Position numbers and translations under genes: made by a program
Source of the DNA: Exiguobacterium sp. s122
GTDB lineage: Bacteria; Bacillota; Bacilli; Exiguobacteriales; Exiguobacteriaceae
Assembly (NCBI RefSeq): GCF_018618475.1
Contig: NZ_JACSMD010000005.1
Span: forward strand, 18,227-82,226
DNA: 64,000 bases
Reading direction: 5' to 3'
Shown: positions 26,693 to 35,116 of the stretch, one piece after another
Position numbering within the stretch: the stretch's first letter is position 1
Layout of the letters: each line of letters opens with the position of its first letter
The notes under the pieces: model-generated
The model's database searches: none
What the model was told of the DNA's origin: nothing
What the model saw: the letters and a program-made list of their open reading frames with translations, nothing else

Positions 26693-27115
26693 ATGGACGA
26701 AATTGATCGACATATCGTCAGCTTGATGCAGGAGAACGCTCGGATTTCTGTCACGGAGCTTGGAAAGCGGATTGGTTTATCGACACCGGCTGCGAATGAA
26801 CGGTTGAAGCGACTCGAAGAACGTAGCGTCATCACAGGATATCGTGCCGTGATCAATCCGGAAATGTTAGGGAAGCATGTGACGGCCTTCATTTTGTATG
26901 ACACGACACGGTGTGAGGCGTTCCGTGAGTTTTGCCGACAACAACCGAGCGTGATGGAATGTCATCGTCTCGCCGGCCAGTACAGCTATTTGGTTAAAGT
27001 GGTGACGGAAAACGTGCGCACGCTCGAGACGTTCATCGATGAGTCAATGGCATACGGCCAGCCGTCGTCGCTCATCAACTTGTCGTCGCCGGTTCCGTTT
27101 AAGGCAGTGGAGTAA
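26693..27115 (+). CDS. Lrp/AsnC-family transcriptional regulator
   Basis: 140 residues from the ATG at 26693, with GTGGGG upstream; a TTG at 26675 was rejected. MDEIDRHIVSLMQENARISVTELGKRIGLSTPAANERLKRLEE is the winged-helix of the family, followed by GYRAVINPEMLGK and the RAM ligand-binding domain. It probably controls amino-acid-related genes and itself. Divergent from the cysteine hydrolase, which may be a target. Confidence 0.92.
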   Translation: MDEIDRHIVSLMQENARISVTELGKRIGLSTPAANERLKRLEERSVITGYRAVINPEMLGKHVTAFILYDTTRCEAFREFCRQQPSVMECHRLAGQYSYLVKVVTENVRTLETFIDESMAYGQPSSLINLSSPVPFKAVE

Positions 27116-27144
27116 GAGCATGTGGATAGAATTCGATCATGTAT

Positions 27145-27585
27145 TCAATCGTTAAAGTCGGCGTCCTCTTCATACGGATTCGCATATAAATCGATGTCAA
27201 ACTCGGCACGGATTCGATTGGCGAATTGAATCGTCTTCAAATCAAACAGAAGCGATGGTGTTTGACCGCCTTCCATCACAATCACGATGACGAACCGCGC
27301 TTGCATGTCGTCATATATGTCATAGATGTCATCTAAAATCGTTTCTTTACCGCGAAGTTGCGAAATGATGGGTTGCAGCTGATCATTCACATCAAATGAA
27401 GGCTGATAGCCTGTACTAAGTGACCACGATGTATATTCACGGGGACGGGACGAGTAGCTACTTTTGTCCCCGCGTTTGTACGTTTCGGTAGGCATGAGTC
27501 CGAGACGGTGCGTCACGTCTTCGATTAAAAAATCGTCGGCTAGCAGTTGGAAGTAGACTAAGACTTCGGTTTGTGCTGGATTCAT
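27145..27585 (-). CDS. DUF4279 domain protein
   Basis: 146 residues from the ATG at 27585 after GAGGGTG; the longer frame to 27684 overlaps the divergent gene's start and lacks a site. VLVYFQLLADDFLIEDVTHRLGLMPTETYKRGD is the DUF4279 opening, and WSLSTGYQPSFDVNDQLQPI a characteristic middle. Cytoplasmic. Function unknown; the family often occurs near toxin/immunity genes. Confidence 0.82.
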   Translation of the reverse strand: MNPAQTEVLVYFQLLADDFLIEDVTHRLGLMPTETYKRGDKSSYSSRPREYTSWSLSTGYQPSFDVNDQLQPIISQLRGKETILDDIYDIYDDMQARFVIVIVMEGGQTPSLLFDLKTIQFANRIRAEFDIDLYANPYEEDADFND

Positions 27586-27657
27586 GTACACCCTCATTTC
27601 TTTATATGGCAATTTGTTTGAAAACAAACGATACGATTCAAGGAAAGGAAGACTGAT

Positions 27658-28128
27658 ATGACCCAACGCAAACGATTTGATCACTTATACGAGGCGGGGA
27701 AACGTTCCACCCGCCAAGCCCTTCTTCTTGGAGCATTTATCATCCTACTCGGCGCCATCTTTTGGTTCTCGGGCGAGCGCCGACTCGCCGAACTGGTTTG
27801 GTTCGTCCTCTTCATCCCAGCCATCGGGTTCGTCAAGCTATGGGCACGGACGAAGACGTTGCTCACGTTCAATGATGCGTCTGACTATCGGCGGCTTGTC
27901 TGGTATGAGTATTGGAGTGGGATGGCGGTCATCGTAATCTTTTGTCTGTTGATTGTATCGTTGCTGCTCCGTCCGGGACAAGCGAATGTTTTGATGCTCG
28001 TGGTGGCGCTCAATCTGTTTGCCTGGATCGCGTCTTCGAGACTTGATCAACAGCTTGCGAAGATTGACCCGGAACATGTCACGAGTCAAGTGTATGAGCG
28101 CGGAAAAGTTGGCTTTTTTCCAAAGTAA
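27658..28128 (+). CDS. Expanded-family small membrane protein (member a)
   Basis: 156 residues. Two helix pairs flank a cytoplasmic motif KTLLTFNDASDYRRLV; the C-terminus reads QQLAKIDPEHVTSQV. The same two motifs recur in eleven other proteins of this window. The N-terminus is basic and polar. Ribosome binding site AAGGAAAGG. Lies alone, 5 kb from the tandem cluster. Function unknown. Confidence 0.82.
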   Translation: MTQRKRFDHLYEAGKRSTRQALLLGAFIILLGAIFWFSGERRLAELVWFVLFIPAIGFVKLWARTKTLLTFNDASDYRRLVWYEYWSGMAVIVIFCLLIVSLLLRPGQANVLMLVVALNLFAWIASSRLDQQLAKIDPEHVTSQVYERGKVGFFPK

Positions 28129-28136
28129 AGTCAATC

Positions 28137-28166
28137 AAAAGGGAGTAGCAGGGGCTACTCCCTTTT
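28137..28166. terminator. Bidirectional terminator
   Basis: AAAAGGGAGTAG / CTACTCCCTTTT between convergent genes. Confidence 0.9.
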
Positions 28167-28443
28167 ATAAACTAGATCGACCAGTAATGCGGTCGACTAG
28201 TCGTTTCGCTTCAACGAGAGACATGTCTTGAGTCTCCCGTAAAAATTTGATAGCCGTTATGACTCCATCCGTATCTATTTTTTCTTTTATGGACGCGGTT
28301 AAAGCATCGTCCGGAACTATTGGTTCGGTACGGATTAGGTTTCGGCGAAGTGTACTTATAACCTTTGCTTGTTCGATGACAATATTAAGTAAAAAACCAT
28401 TCAGAAGCAGAGAGACAATTAAGAGAATGACGCTCCAATCCAT
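28165..28443 (-). CDS. Small membrane protein with ribosomal L7/L12 C-terminal-like motif
   Basis: 92 residues. One N-terminal helix (SVILLIVSLLLNGFLLNIVI), then a basic linker and a C-terminal segment ITAIKFLRETQDMSLVEAKRLVDRI, which resembles the L7/L12 C-terminal domain pattern (KxxRExxxxxLxEAKxLVD). Ribosome binding site AAAGGAGG. Not a ribosomal protein; function unknown. Confidence 0.8.
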   Translation of the reverse strand: MDWSVILLIVSLLLNGFLLNIVIEQAKVISTLRRNLIRTEPIVPDDALTASIKEKIDTDGVITAIKFLRETQDMSLVEAKRLVDRITGRSSL

Positions 28444-28461
28444 AAAAAACCTCCTTTTACT

Positions 28462-28677
28462 CTAGTTTCGAACAATGGTAAAGCTATATGCGTTTGTGAG
28501 CGGGTTGTGGATGATTAACTCATAGCTGAGCTGTTGTTCATCGGCCTTGTCGACGAGTAGATTGATCTCAGACATGTGGAAGGCGCGTTGCGTGGCGAAC
28601 GTCGCGACGAGTAGCACACCGCCGAGGATCGTTGTGAGGACGAGACGTTTCGTCCAAATCGTGAGTGGTTGCGACAT
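28462..28677 (-). CDS. Small single-pass membrane protein, 71 residues
   Basis: A basic start (WTKRLVLTT) and one helix (ILGGVLLVATFA) are followed by an extracellular-looking domain of about 40 residues ending SFTIVRN. Its ATG overlaps the stop of the upstream gene (TAATG), so translation is coupled. No family recognised. Confidence 0.68.
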   Translation of the reverse strand: MSQPLTIWTKRLVLTTILGGVLLVATFATQRAFHMSEINLLVDKADEQQLSYELIIHNPLTNAYSFTIVRN

Positions 28678-28904
28678 TAAGGACGTACCTCCATCTTTTC
28701 TTCGATGCGATTGAGGCGTTCTACCAAGACATCGAATTGTTGTTGCTGATGCGCCGCGATTTGACGCTCTAGTTCGAGTCGCGCGTCGGCCCGCTTCTCG
28801 TAGCGACCAATGAAACGAACGATTAAAACAATAACCGCGATAATTAACACGATAGGTAAAACCATCGCGATCAAACTAAATAATGAGACGAACAATACAT
28901 CCAT
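28677..28904 (-). CDS. Small membrane protein with C-terminal coiled coil, 75 residues
   Basis: Long N-terminal hydrophobic segment (LFVSLFSLIAMVLPIVLIIA onward, perhaps two helices), then a charged helix ARLELERQIAAHQQQQFDVL continuing to RIEEKMEV with heptad spacing. Ribosome binding site TAGGAGGG. First of a two- or three-gene unit of small membrane proteins. Confidence 0.72.
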   Translation of the reverse strand: MDVLFVSLFSLIAMVLPIVLIIAVIVLIVRFIGRYEKRADARLELERQIAAHQQQQFDVLVERLNRIEEKMEVRP

Positions 28905-29036
28905 TTGTTTCCCTCCTAGTAGAAGTCTTCCTAAACCAGTATACTTCCAAAATCATACAAAAAGGAAGGGCAATAGTGGATGCGACGCTTATAATTTCGT
29001 TATGCTTATTATATCTATAAGAAAAGAGGCTTACTT

Positions 29037-29570
29037 ATGGCAATCTACTACACCTATCAACATGCAGGCGCTTGGGAAGCAGCGAACGAAATAGGCTATT
29101 TATTCGGCGACCCGAACTTTGGCATCTTTCAAGACGAGGACTACGCATATCATCGGCCCGCCTACGACTGGCTCACGGGTCAATATGAACAGCGAACTGG
29201 GATCTCCCTTCATGGGAATGATCCCGTCTGGTTGAGTGACACACGTCCTGACGTCGCCCGAGGTGGTTACTTGGAACCTGAAGAGCCGGGTGTTGTGTTG
29301 ACGGTTGAGTTGCTCGATTCACACGTACTCGAACTCGAGGCAGGTTATTGGAACTTTGCAATGAATCGTTGGTTTCTGACGTTTGAGGATAGAAAGCCTG
29401 AGAGCGAGGAAGAATTAACGAAATCTTGGGAGAAGATGTTCGACCGAGACTGGTGCGAGTCGATTGTCGAGGCGTATCCGGGGACGAACACGAAGTATCA
29501 CTATCTCGTCGACCGGATTGATGTCGGGCACGTGCTCGACGTGGTGACGTTTACTGAGGCTATAGGTTGA
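29037..29570 (+). CDS. DUF3841 domain protein
   Basis: 177 residues. The pattern AYDWLTGQYEQRTGI, DPVWLSDTRPDVARGGYLEPEEPGV and LELEAGYWNFAMNRW corresponds to DUF3841 (Trp-rich, acidic, cytoplasmic). Function unknown; members are scattered in accessory regions. Followed by convergent small membrane-protein genes. Confidence 0.78.
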   Translation: MAIYYTYQHAGAWEAANEIGYLFGDPNFGIFQDEDYAYHRPAYDWLTGQYEQRTGISLHGNDPVWLSDTRPDVARGGYLEPEEPGVVLTVELLDSHVLELEAGYWNFAMNRWFLTFEDRKPESEEELTKSWEKMFDRDWCESIVEAYPGTNTKYHYLVDRIDVGHVLDVVTFTEAIG

Positions 29571-29593
29571 AGCAGGGAAACCATTCATTGCAA

Positions 29594-29848
29594 TCAAGGG
29601 GTTCTCGTTCGGGCTATCTCATCCTCGATATAAAATTCGATATAAAGCATTCCGAATATGACATACAAGATGATCAACGTACGAAGCAATCCTGGTACGG
29701 ACAGAACCTCAAAGAACAGCAATCCCTCAAACGAGAACATAAACAGATAGGCGAGGCAGTACATGAAAATCTTACCTCTTCGAAATGTGGAAAACAGACG
29801 AACACCAAAAAGAAACGGATAAAGTAGCGTCTTCACTGTATTGAGCAT
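29594..29848 (-). CDS. Small membrane protein of tandem trio (member 1)
   Basis: 84 residues from an ATG with AAAGGATT upstream. MLNTVKTLLYPFLFGVRLF begins the protein; two or three helices follow and the end reads YIEFYIEDEIARTRTP. It aligns over its length with the proteins at 29873 and 30294, sharing the VKT start and the aromatic-acidic end (YFDSDVRR, YFETDVKRR). No family recognised. Confidence 0.68.
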   Translation of the reverse strand: MLNTVKTLLYPFLFGVRLFSTFRRGKIFMYCLAYLFMFSFEGLLFFEVLSVPGLLRTLIILYVIFGMLYIEFYIEDEIARTRTP

Positions 29849-29872
29849 GTTGGTTAATCCTTTCTAAACACG

Positions 29873-30178
29873 TTATCGTGCCTTGTGTGGGATATCGTCT
29901 GGTTTTGCGTGCGCTCGCCGGACATCCGAATCGAAATAAAGCATCGGGGCAAACAATCCTGCAAATAGATAAAGTGCACTGACAACCTCTAGGAAGAGTG
30001 ATTCTGAAATGCCATATCCAATGATAAGAATATGGACAGGGACAAAACACAGTAAAAAGATATTGGACATGGCAGCTTCCGTTTTAATAACTCGAGATAA
30101 CCCTCGCATGAACAAGATGTATGGGAATAAAAAATAATAAAAGAACTGTTTTATCTCGTCACGCCCTTTCTTAAGCAA
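29873..30178 (-). CDS. Small membrane protein of tandem trio (member 2)
   Basis: 101 residues from a TTG at 30176-30178; AGGA lies about 10 bases upstream. FFYYFLFPYILFMRGLSRVI is the counterpart of the VKT region of member 1, followed by a helix, then LYLFAGLFAPMLYFDSDVRR. A basic acidic tail ends HKAR. The start is uncertain because no ATG is available. Confidence 0.62.
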   Translation of the reverse strand: MLKKGRDEIKQFFYYFLFPYILFMRGLSRVIKTEAAMSNIFLLCFVPVHILIIGYGISESLFLEVVSALYLFAGLFAPMLYFDSDVRRAHAKPDDIPHKAR

Positions 30179-30293
30179 TTGGCTGAAGTCCTATTTCCAG
30201 TACAATTTGAAATGTTGAGAGATACTATCCCCCTTGCGTATATGTAAGTCTTGACGCTGTTTTCGTCTCATTCATAGACATGACCTGCACACC

Positions 30294-30536
30294 TTAATGA
30301 TGCCGCTCTTCAATCGGAATATATCCGTTCAATCGTCTCCGCTTTACATCCGTTTCAAAATAAAATATAGGCAGGGACATCGCGATTGAAAAATAAAGAT
30401 AGATGGCAATCTCGATTGGAATTGGCCATTGAATCAGATTGACTCGAAACGGTAACAATAACGCTTGCGAGATGAGACTCAAAGTGATCATCATGCGCAT
30501 TTCGTTCTTAATGAAGCGGTAGAGTATGCGCATCAA
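30294..30536 (-). CDS. Small membrane protein of tandem trio (member 3), start probably lost
   Basis: 80 residues from TTG/ATG at 30536/30533, but no ribosome binding site precedes these. In the same phase the translation continues upstream as HVKTIFYYVFFPHIAL, matching the N-termini of members 1 and 2, and AGAAGG lies where a ribosome binding site should be (about 30585-30590). No ATG, GTG or TTG exists there; the best-aligned codon is GTA. Loss of the start codon is likely, so this may be a decaying gene. C-terminal YFETDVKRRRLNGYIPIEE is intact. Confidence 0.5.
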   Translation of the reverse strand: MMRILYRFIKNEMRMMITLSLISQALLLPFRVNLIQWPIPIEIAIYLYFSIAMSLPIFYFETDVKRRRLNGYIPIEERHH

Positions 30537-30658
30537 TGCGATATGGGGAAAGAATACATAATAGAATATAGTTTTTACGTGATACCTTCTTTCTGGAACA
30601 GGTAAACTTATCCTTCTCAGTATAATCGAGGAGAGACATCCAACGAAGGAGAAATGTC

Positions 30659-30808
30659 ATGAAATCCATTGCAATCATCGGAGCCGGAATCAGCAGTCTA
30701 TATACGGCAACACGGCTGGCATTCGGGATGGCCAAATTGGGTTACATGACCGGATTCATCTCATCGGTTAAGAGTGAGGTGGACAGATTGACGGTGCGTT
30801 GTGATTGA
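30659..30808 (+). pseudogene. Remnant of an FAD/NAD(P)-binding oxidoreductase gene
   Basis: 49 codons with good start signals: TATAAT at about 30620 and GAAGGAG before the ATG. MKSIAIIGAGISSLYTATRLA is the dinucleotide-binding N-terminus of amine-oxidase-type flavoproteins. Thereafter the similarity ends and a stop comes early. A plus-direction terminator follows at 30857. Probably a deletion remnant. Confidence 0.55.
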
Positions 30809-30856
30809 TGAAACGAATCCTTTAACCTATCATTTCTGCAAAAATAAACAAAGAAA

Positions 30857-30887
30857 CAGGGACTCCTCTAGGAATCCCTATTTTTTA
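30857..30887. terminator. Intrinsic terminator
   Basis: AGGGACTCC / GGAATCCCT with TCTA loop and T-run on plus; the minus side is U-rich too, so it can also serve the MarR gene. Confidence 0.75.
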
Positions 30888-31334
30888 TTTAAACTTCTGA
30901 ATCATCAACGCGAGCGAGCGGTTGATCATCTTCATCTCCTCGTCCTCAAGGACAGAGAACATCTCTTCGGCAAGGCGTTCCTCGATGGCGTCGATTTGCT
31001 TCGAGTATGCATGGCCCATCGGTCCGAGGCGGATGAAGCTTTCACGCAAGTTGTCCGGGTTCTTCTCTTTCTGGACGAACTCACGCTGCTCAAGCACTTT
31101 GAGCACTTGGCTGACGGCACTTTTCGAGATATTCATCTTCGTCGCAATCTCCGTCGTCGTCCATGTTTCTTGTCGTTTGAAGAGGAGCAACATCTGTTCT
31201 TGCTGATAGCTGAGTTGGAACTCGTTCAAATCGGTAAAGTATTTGGTGAACAACAAGTTGATCTCGTCGATTTGGCGATACATCTCGACGACTTGTTGTT
31301 TGCGTCTCTCGTTCAATGGTCGTTCTCCTTTCAT
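30885..31334 (-). CDS. MarR-family transcriptional regulator
   Basis: 149 residues. Winged helix: WTTTEIATKMNISKSAVSQVLKVLEQREFVQKEK, followed by the wing DNLRESFIRLGPMG, flanked by dimerisation helices. Its ATG overlaps the stop of the upstream MFS gene (ATGA), so exporter and regulator form one operon. It most likely represses that operon at the palindrome 32562-32583 and is released by a drug-like ligand. Confidence 0.92.
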   Translation of the reverse strand: MKGERPLNERRKQQVVEMYRQIDEINLLFTKYFTDLNEFQLSYQQEQMLLLFKRQETWTTTEIATKMNISKSAVSQVLKVLEQREFVQKEKNPDNLRESFIRLGPMGHAYSKQIDAIEERLAEEMFSVLEDEEMKMINRSLALMIQKFK

Positions 31335-32536
31335 CGAGTGTGACGGAATATTTGGCTCCGTGTGGATAACACGATACTGAATACTAACCCGATTATACCA
31401 AATGTGATGAGCAGTGTTTGAATCGGTACGGCGAGCGCGACGAGTACGGACAAGACGGCGAAGGCGACCGGTTCAAGTCCGGAGGCAGCGAGCGCCATGA
31501 TACTCATGACACGTCCAATCTTGTCTTCGTCACTGTGTTCTTGCATGAGTGTGACCGCCGGCAAGTAGACGAGCATCAACATGAAGCCGCTCAATGCCGC
31601 CGTCAACGCGAGCATCGGAATCGATTGTGCTTGCGTATAGAGGAGAAAAGCGGCGATCGTCAGCAACAAGGCGCGGAAGACGAACCGACCGCGATGGACC
31701 GAACGCATCAGCAAGACGGTGAAGCTCGCGACGAACGTCCCGACGGCAAGACCGCCCTCGATGACGCTCAAGTCAAACGCCGTACCGCCACGTTCGCCGA
31801 CGAGGATTGGGATACTCATGATGAGCGGTCCCATGACGAACAGGTTGACGATGGCGATGGAGAGCGTCCCGCTCCGTAAAATCGGGGTATGCGAGACGTA
31901 GCGAATCCCTTCTTTTAAGTCGACGATGACGTGAGCCAAGGACATGACATGCGCCGCCGGGATTCGGTCTTGAATCAGACGTGGCATGATTAACAAAGCG
32001 GCGAGGAAGATGAGTCCGGCCGCCGTCCCGAAACTGAGTCCGAACCCGCCCCATGTCAACAGTAATCCTGCTAAGAAGGGACCGATGACAAACATGAGCT
32101 CGAGCGAGCCTTGGAACAAGGAGTTGGCCCGTTGTAACTCGTGCTGTTTGACGAGGGACGGGATGAGGGACGAGAGGGCCGGGTACGACATGCCGTCCAA
32201 AATTCCGAAGACGACAGAAATCCCGATGAGTGCCGCGACCGAATACAAGTCGAGCAAATGGAGGCTCAACACAGCCAACATGAGTGCCGCCTGACCGAGG
32301 TTCGTCAAAAAGAGGAGTCGGCTCTTTTGGAAGCGGTCGGCGAAGACACCGCCGAACACCATTAGCACGACACGTGGAAGCGAGACGGCGGTCAAAATGA
32401 TCCCGAGCAAAGCCGGTTGTTGTAACACATCGATTGTGAGCCACGACACGCTCAGAAAGAAAATGGAGAAGCCGAGCGTCAATGTCATCCCGGATAGCCA
32501 AGTGAAAACGAATCGTGAATTTTGAAGCAAGTTCAT
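31331..32536 (-). CDS. MFS transporter (DHA3-like drug/macrolide efflux type)
   Basis: 401 residues, twelve hydrophobic helices. SWLTIDVLQQPALLG and GGVFADRFQKSRLLFLTN (loop 2-3 motif) are typical of the DHA3 group. Helix-5 region reads GPFLAGLLLTWGG. Start at 32536; product exports an unknown compound. Cotranscribed with the downstream MarR gene and probably controlled by it. Confidence 0.9.
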   Translation of the reverse strand: MNLLQNSRFVFTWLSGMTLTLGFSIFFLSVSWLTIDVLQQPALLGIILTAVSLPRVVLMVFGGVFADRFQKSRLLFLTNLGQAALMLAVLSLHLLDLYSVAALIGISVVFGILDGMSYPALSSLIPSLVKQHELQRANSLFQGSLELMFVIGPFLAGLLLTWGGFGLSFGTAAGLIFLAALLIMPRLIQDRIPAAHVMSLAHVIVDLKEGIRYVSHTPILRSGTLSIAIVNLFVMGPLIMSIPILVGERGGTAFDLSVIEGGLAVGTFVASFTVLLMRSVHRGRFVFRALLLTIAAFLLYTQAQSIPMLALTAALSGFMLMLVYLPAVTLMQEHSDEDKIGRVMSIMALAASGLEPVAFAVLSVLVALAVPIQTLLITFGIIGLVFSIVLSTRSQIFRHTR

Positions 32537-32561
32537 GATAAACCCTCATGCTTTCTTTAAT

Positions 32562-32607
32562 AAAGTTAAGTTAACTAAACTTTAAAGCGAGATTCGACTT
32601 TAGTCAA
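32562..32607 (-). promoter_or_regulatory. MFS-MarR operon promoter with MarR operator
   Basis: On the minus strand -35 TTGACT (32602-32607), 17-base spacer, -10 TAAAGT (32579-32584). A near-perfect 22-bp dyad AAAGTT-A-AGTTAACT-A-AACTTT (32562-32583) covers the -10 and start site, the usual place for a MarR operator. Confidence 0.7.
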
Positions 32608-32690
32608 TCAACTAGCATCAATTGTTAAATTGTAAAATAACGGAACTTTATTGAACGATTATACGTATAATTACATAAGAGGTGAATGAG

Positions 32691-33158
32691 ATGACGAAGA
32701 AAGAACGACTACATACGATAAAAATGATGCAGAAGAAGTGGTTGGTGCTTCGCTTGGTGTTCGCAATCCCTATTGGGGTGTGCTGGTATTTGTTCATGCA
32801 AAGTGAACAGTTTGAGCTCTTATATGGCGGATTACTAATAGGAGGCATCGCGATGGCTGCAAACTTATTTCTTTATGACAGTCGCATGATCAAAAAATTA
32901 TCATCGAACGAAGACGTGAAACAAATCATCGATCTCCAGCACAGGTTTAGTTATGCACTTCTGATAATGGTAGGTGTCGTGTTGCCAATCATCTTGAAAT
33001 TGAATTTGATTCATGCCAGTACATTTATTTTATTTATAGGCGGACTGGTTTTGATTGGATATGCGCAACGGCAACTTGACCGACAATTACGATGGATCGA
33101 CTCAGAACAACCGACCTTTCAAGAGATACAACGGACACGGTTTAGGTTTAGAACATAA
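32691..33158 (+). CDS. Expanded-family small membrane protein (member b)
   Basis: 155 residues from the ATG at 32691 after AGAGGTGA (a GTG at 32682 is less well placed). Start MTKKERLHTIKMMQKKWLVL, four helices in two pairs, and end RQLRWIDSEQPTFQEI. First of six genes in tandem. This member belongs to the QPT subtype with members c, d and f, which lack the LLTFN motif of the other subtype. Confidence 0.78.
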   Translation: MTKKERLHTIKMMQKKWLVLRLVFAIPIGVCWYLFMQSEQFELLYGGLLIGGIAMAANLFLYDSRMIKKLSSNEDVKQIIDLQHRFSYALLIMVGVVLPIILKLNLIHASTFILFIGGLVLIGYAQRQLDRQLRWIDSEQPTFQEIQRTRFRFRT

Positions 33159-33197
33159 TCGATGTTCGGATTGATATCGACTAAAGGAGGGCTCTAT

Positions 33198-33647
33198 ATG
33201 AATAAACATGAGCGCTTAAAGAAAATGGTTATAGGCAATCGAAAAGCCCTTCTCGTACGACTTGGTTTTGCGATTCCGGTTGGGATTTTACTCTTCTTCT
33301 TTTTACAATCGGGCACACAATCGCTCTTGTATGGTGGTTTGATCATTAGGGGATTGTTTGCATATGGACTTACGGTGATTCGCGAAAGTCGATTTATGAG
33401 CAGTTTTACCGAGCGTGTGCGGGCGAAACGGATTATACATGCACAGTATCTGTTCGACTACGTGATGGTTGTGTTTATCTGCTTCTTTTTCCCGCTGCTC
33501 ATGAGGCTAAGCACAATCAGTTGGATTCCGTTTTTGATGTTCTCCTTCACGGCTCTAGCCATGTTGTTCGTTGATCGTCTCCTTGATGAGAAAGTAAAGC
33601 TGATTGATCCTGAGCAACCAACACGTCGTGAAGTGAGAGGGTGGTGA
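33198..33647 (+). CDS. Expanded-family small membrane protein (member c)
   Basis: 149 residues from the ATG at 33198 after AAAGGAGGG. MNKHERLKKMVIGNRKALLV at the start, hydrophobic pairs, and VKLIDPEQPTRREV at the end. Closest in layout to member b (both have a LLYGGLI segment after helix 2), suggesting recent duplication. Confidence 0.78.
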   Translation: MNKHERLKKMVIGNRKALLVRLGFAIPVGILLFFFLQSGTQSLLYGGLIIRGLFAYGLTVIRESRFMSSFTERVRAKRIIHAQYLFDYVMVVFICFFFPLLMRLSTISWIPFLMFSFTALAMLFVDRLLDEKVKLIDPEQPTRREVRGW

Positions 33648-33656
33648 GTGAGGCAG

Positions 33657-34118
33657 ATGACAAAACAAGAACGCATCAATGCCATCTATAAATCAAATAT
33701 GAAGATGGCAGTCCTACAAGGGTTCATCACGTTTCCGATGATGTTTTTTACGGTCGGAGTAATTCGTTCAGATTCATGGAACGGATGGTACGTGCTCGGT
33801 ATCGCTGTCTGCTTGTTGTTGTTTGGGGCTTCCTTCTTTAAAGCCAATCAAATCGAGACGAATATGACTGAGCACGAAGGTGCCCAGCGAATCATCACAC
33901 GACGAAACGGCTTCCTATTCGGGGTATTCGTCCTGTCTATTCTCGCAGTCGCATTGACGCTCAAGCTCGGGTGGGCATATGTGTGGATTTTGATTGTGAC
34001 CGGTGGCGTTCTCTACGTTGGGTACCGATGGATTCGACGACAAGACGAGCGATTGTCTGCTATCGACCCGGAGCATCCGAACCTTTTTGAGGTTCGGCTC
34101 GATCATGTGAAAGATTAG
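33657..34118 (+). CDS. Expanded-family small membrane protein (member d)
   Basis: 153 residues taking the ATG at 33657 (MTKQERINAIYKSNMKMAVL), in line with the other family members; a GTG at 33648 is possible. Four helices; end ERLSAIDPEHPNLFEV. It begins 9 bases after the stop of member c. Confidence 0.76.
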   Translation: MTKQERINAIYKSNMKMAVLQGFITFPMMFFTVGVIRSDSWNGWYVLGIAVCLLLFGASFFKANQIETNMTEHEGAQRIITRRNGFLFGVFVLSILAVALTLKLGWAYVWILIVTGGVLYVGYRWIRRQDERLSAIDPEHPNLFEVRLDHVKD

Positions 34119-34129
34119 GAGGGGTTCGG

Positions 34130-34612
34130 ATGGAACGAGAAGCCAGACTATCTAAACTCGTGAACATCAAGAAGCGATCTCATCGCTTCGTCATTGCGAG
34201 CACGCTCTTTATTTGGGGCGCATCGCTCTACTTCATGATGGACCTTGTGTATTCCGGTGCACTTGCGGTCCTCAGTCTCGTCCCGATGATGTGGGTCGAG
34301 TGGAGGCAGACACGCACTTACCTCACGTTCAATCGCGACCGTTCATATCGGCGTCTCATTCAGCTGAATTTTGCAATTCTCTGTTTTACTTTTATCTTAC
34401 TGTTTAGCCTAGTCACCTTGCTTTTAACCGGCAATATCCACCGGGATGCACTCATGTGGACGATCATTCTCGGGGCCCCGCCGTCTGTCCTACTGCCGTT
34501 TTGGCTGGACCGGAAGTTGCTCGAAATCGATCCGGAGCACGTGACGTCTGGCATGTTGGCGAAAGCGAGCCGTGCGAAGTCGAAGGATCAACTTAATGAA
34601 ATACAAGAATAA
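34130..34612 (+). CDS. Expanded-family small membrane protein (member e)
   Basis: 160 residues, ribosome binding site AGGAGGGG. MEREARLSKLVNIKKRSHRF, helix pair, then RTYLTFNRDRSYRRLIQLN, second pair, and RKLLEIDPEHVTSGML. HVT subtype with the central LTFN motif, like members a, g, h and i. Confidence 0.78.
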   Translation: MEREARLSKLVNIKKRSHRFVIASTLFIWGASLYFMMDLVYSGALAVLSLVPMMWVEWRQTRTYLTFNRDRSYRRLIQLNFAILCFTFILLFSLVTLLLTGNIHRDALMWTIILGAPPSVLLPFWLDRKLLEIDPEHVTSGMLAKASRAKSKDQLNEIQE

Positions 34613-34627
34613 AAGGACGATATGACT

Positions 34628-35116
34628 ATGACGAAACAAGAACGAATTCAAGTGTTAGGCAAGAATCGAGAACAACATCAACGCAGTAGTCTTTGGCTGG
34701 CGATCGCACTCATCTTCTTCAACTCGTTCACGTTAGGGTTTGAGGACTTTTGGTGGGTATGGGGGATCGGATCTCTACTCGTATCAATCGGTCTAGTGCG
34801 TATTATGCTTCGTGAGGGGAAGATTGCGATGACGTTTACGACCGGACGAGGCGAGGTGCTCACGAGGCGCTTGTATCAGATGTATCCGCTTTGGATTGTA
34901 TGGGTCACGGCGGCGATGATTTTCAGTCGTTTGGGCGTCCCGACTATCGGGTGGATGCTTTATAGTGTCTGTTCGGCGATGCTAGCATGGCACCATTACA
35001 CGACACGTCGACAGCTCAAGCGAGTTGACCCGAATCAGCCGACTCGAAATGAAATCACCATGCATCATCGATCTTATGAGAGGAGTACATATGCTAACGA
35101 AAGAAGCACGGATTGA
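34628..35116 (+). CDS. Expanded-family small membrane protein (member f)
   Basis: 162 residues from the second of two close ATGs, 8 bases after AAAAGGA. MTKQERIQVLGKNREQHQRS at the start; end RQLKRVDPNQPTRNEI. QPT subtype. The next gene's start lies within its last codons. Confidence 0.76.
   Translation: MTKQERIQVLGKNREQHQRSSLWLAIALIFFNSFTLGFEDFWWVWGIGSLLVSIGLVRIMLREGKIAMTFTTGRGEVLTRRLYQMYPLWIVWVTAAMIFSRLGVPTIGWMLYSVCSAMLAWHHYTTRRQLKRVDPNQPTRNEITMHHRSYERSTYANERSTD

Noticed and set aside
31773..32549. 258-codon minus-strand frame overlapping the MFS gene in another phase
   Set aside because: Same strand as the clear MFS gene, Arg/His-rich and without similarity to any protein type.
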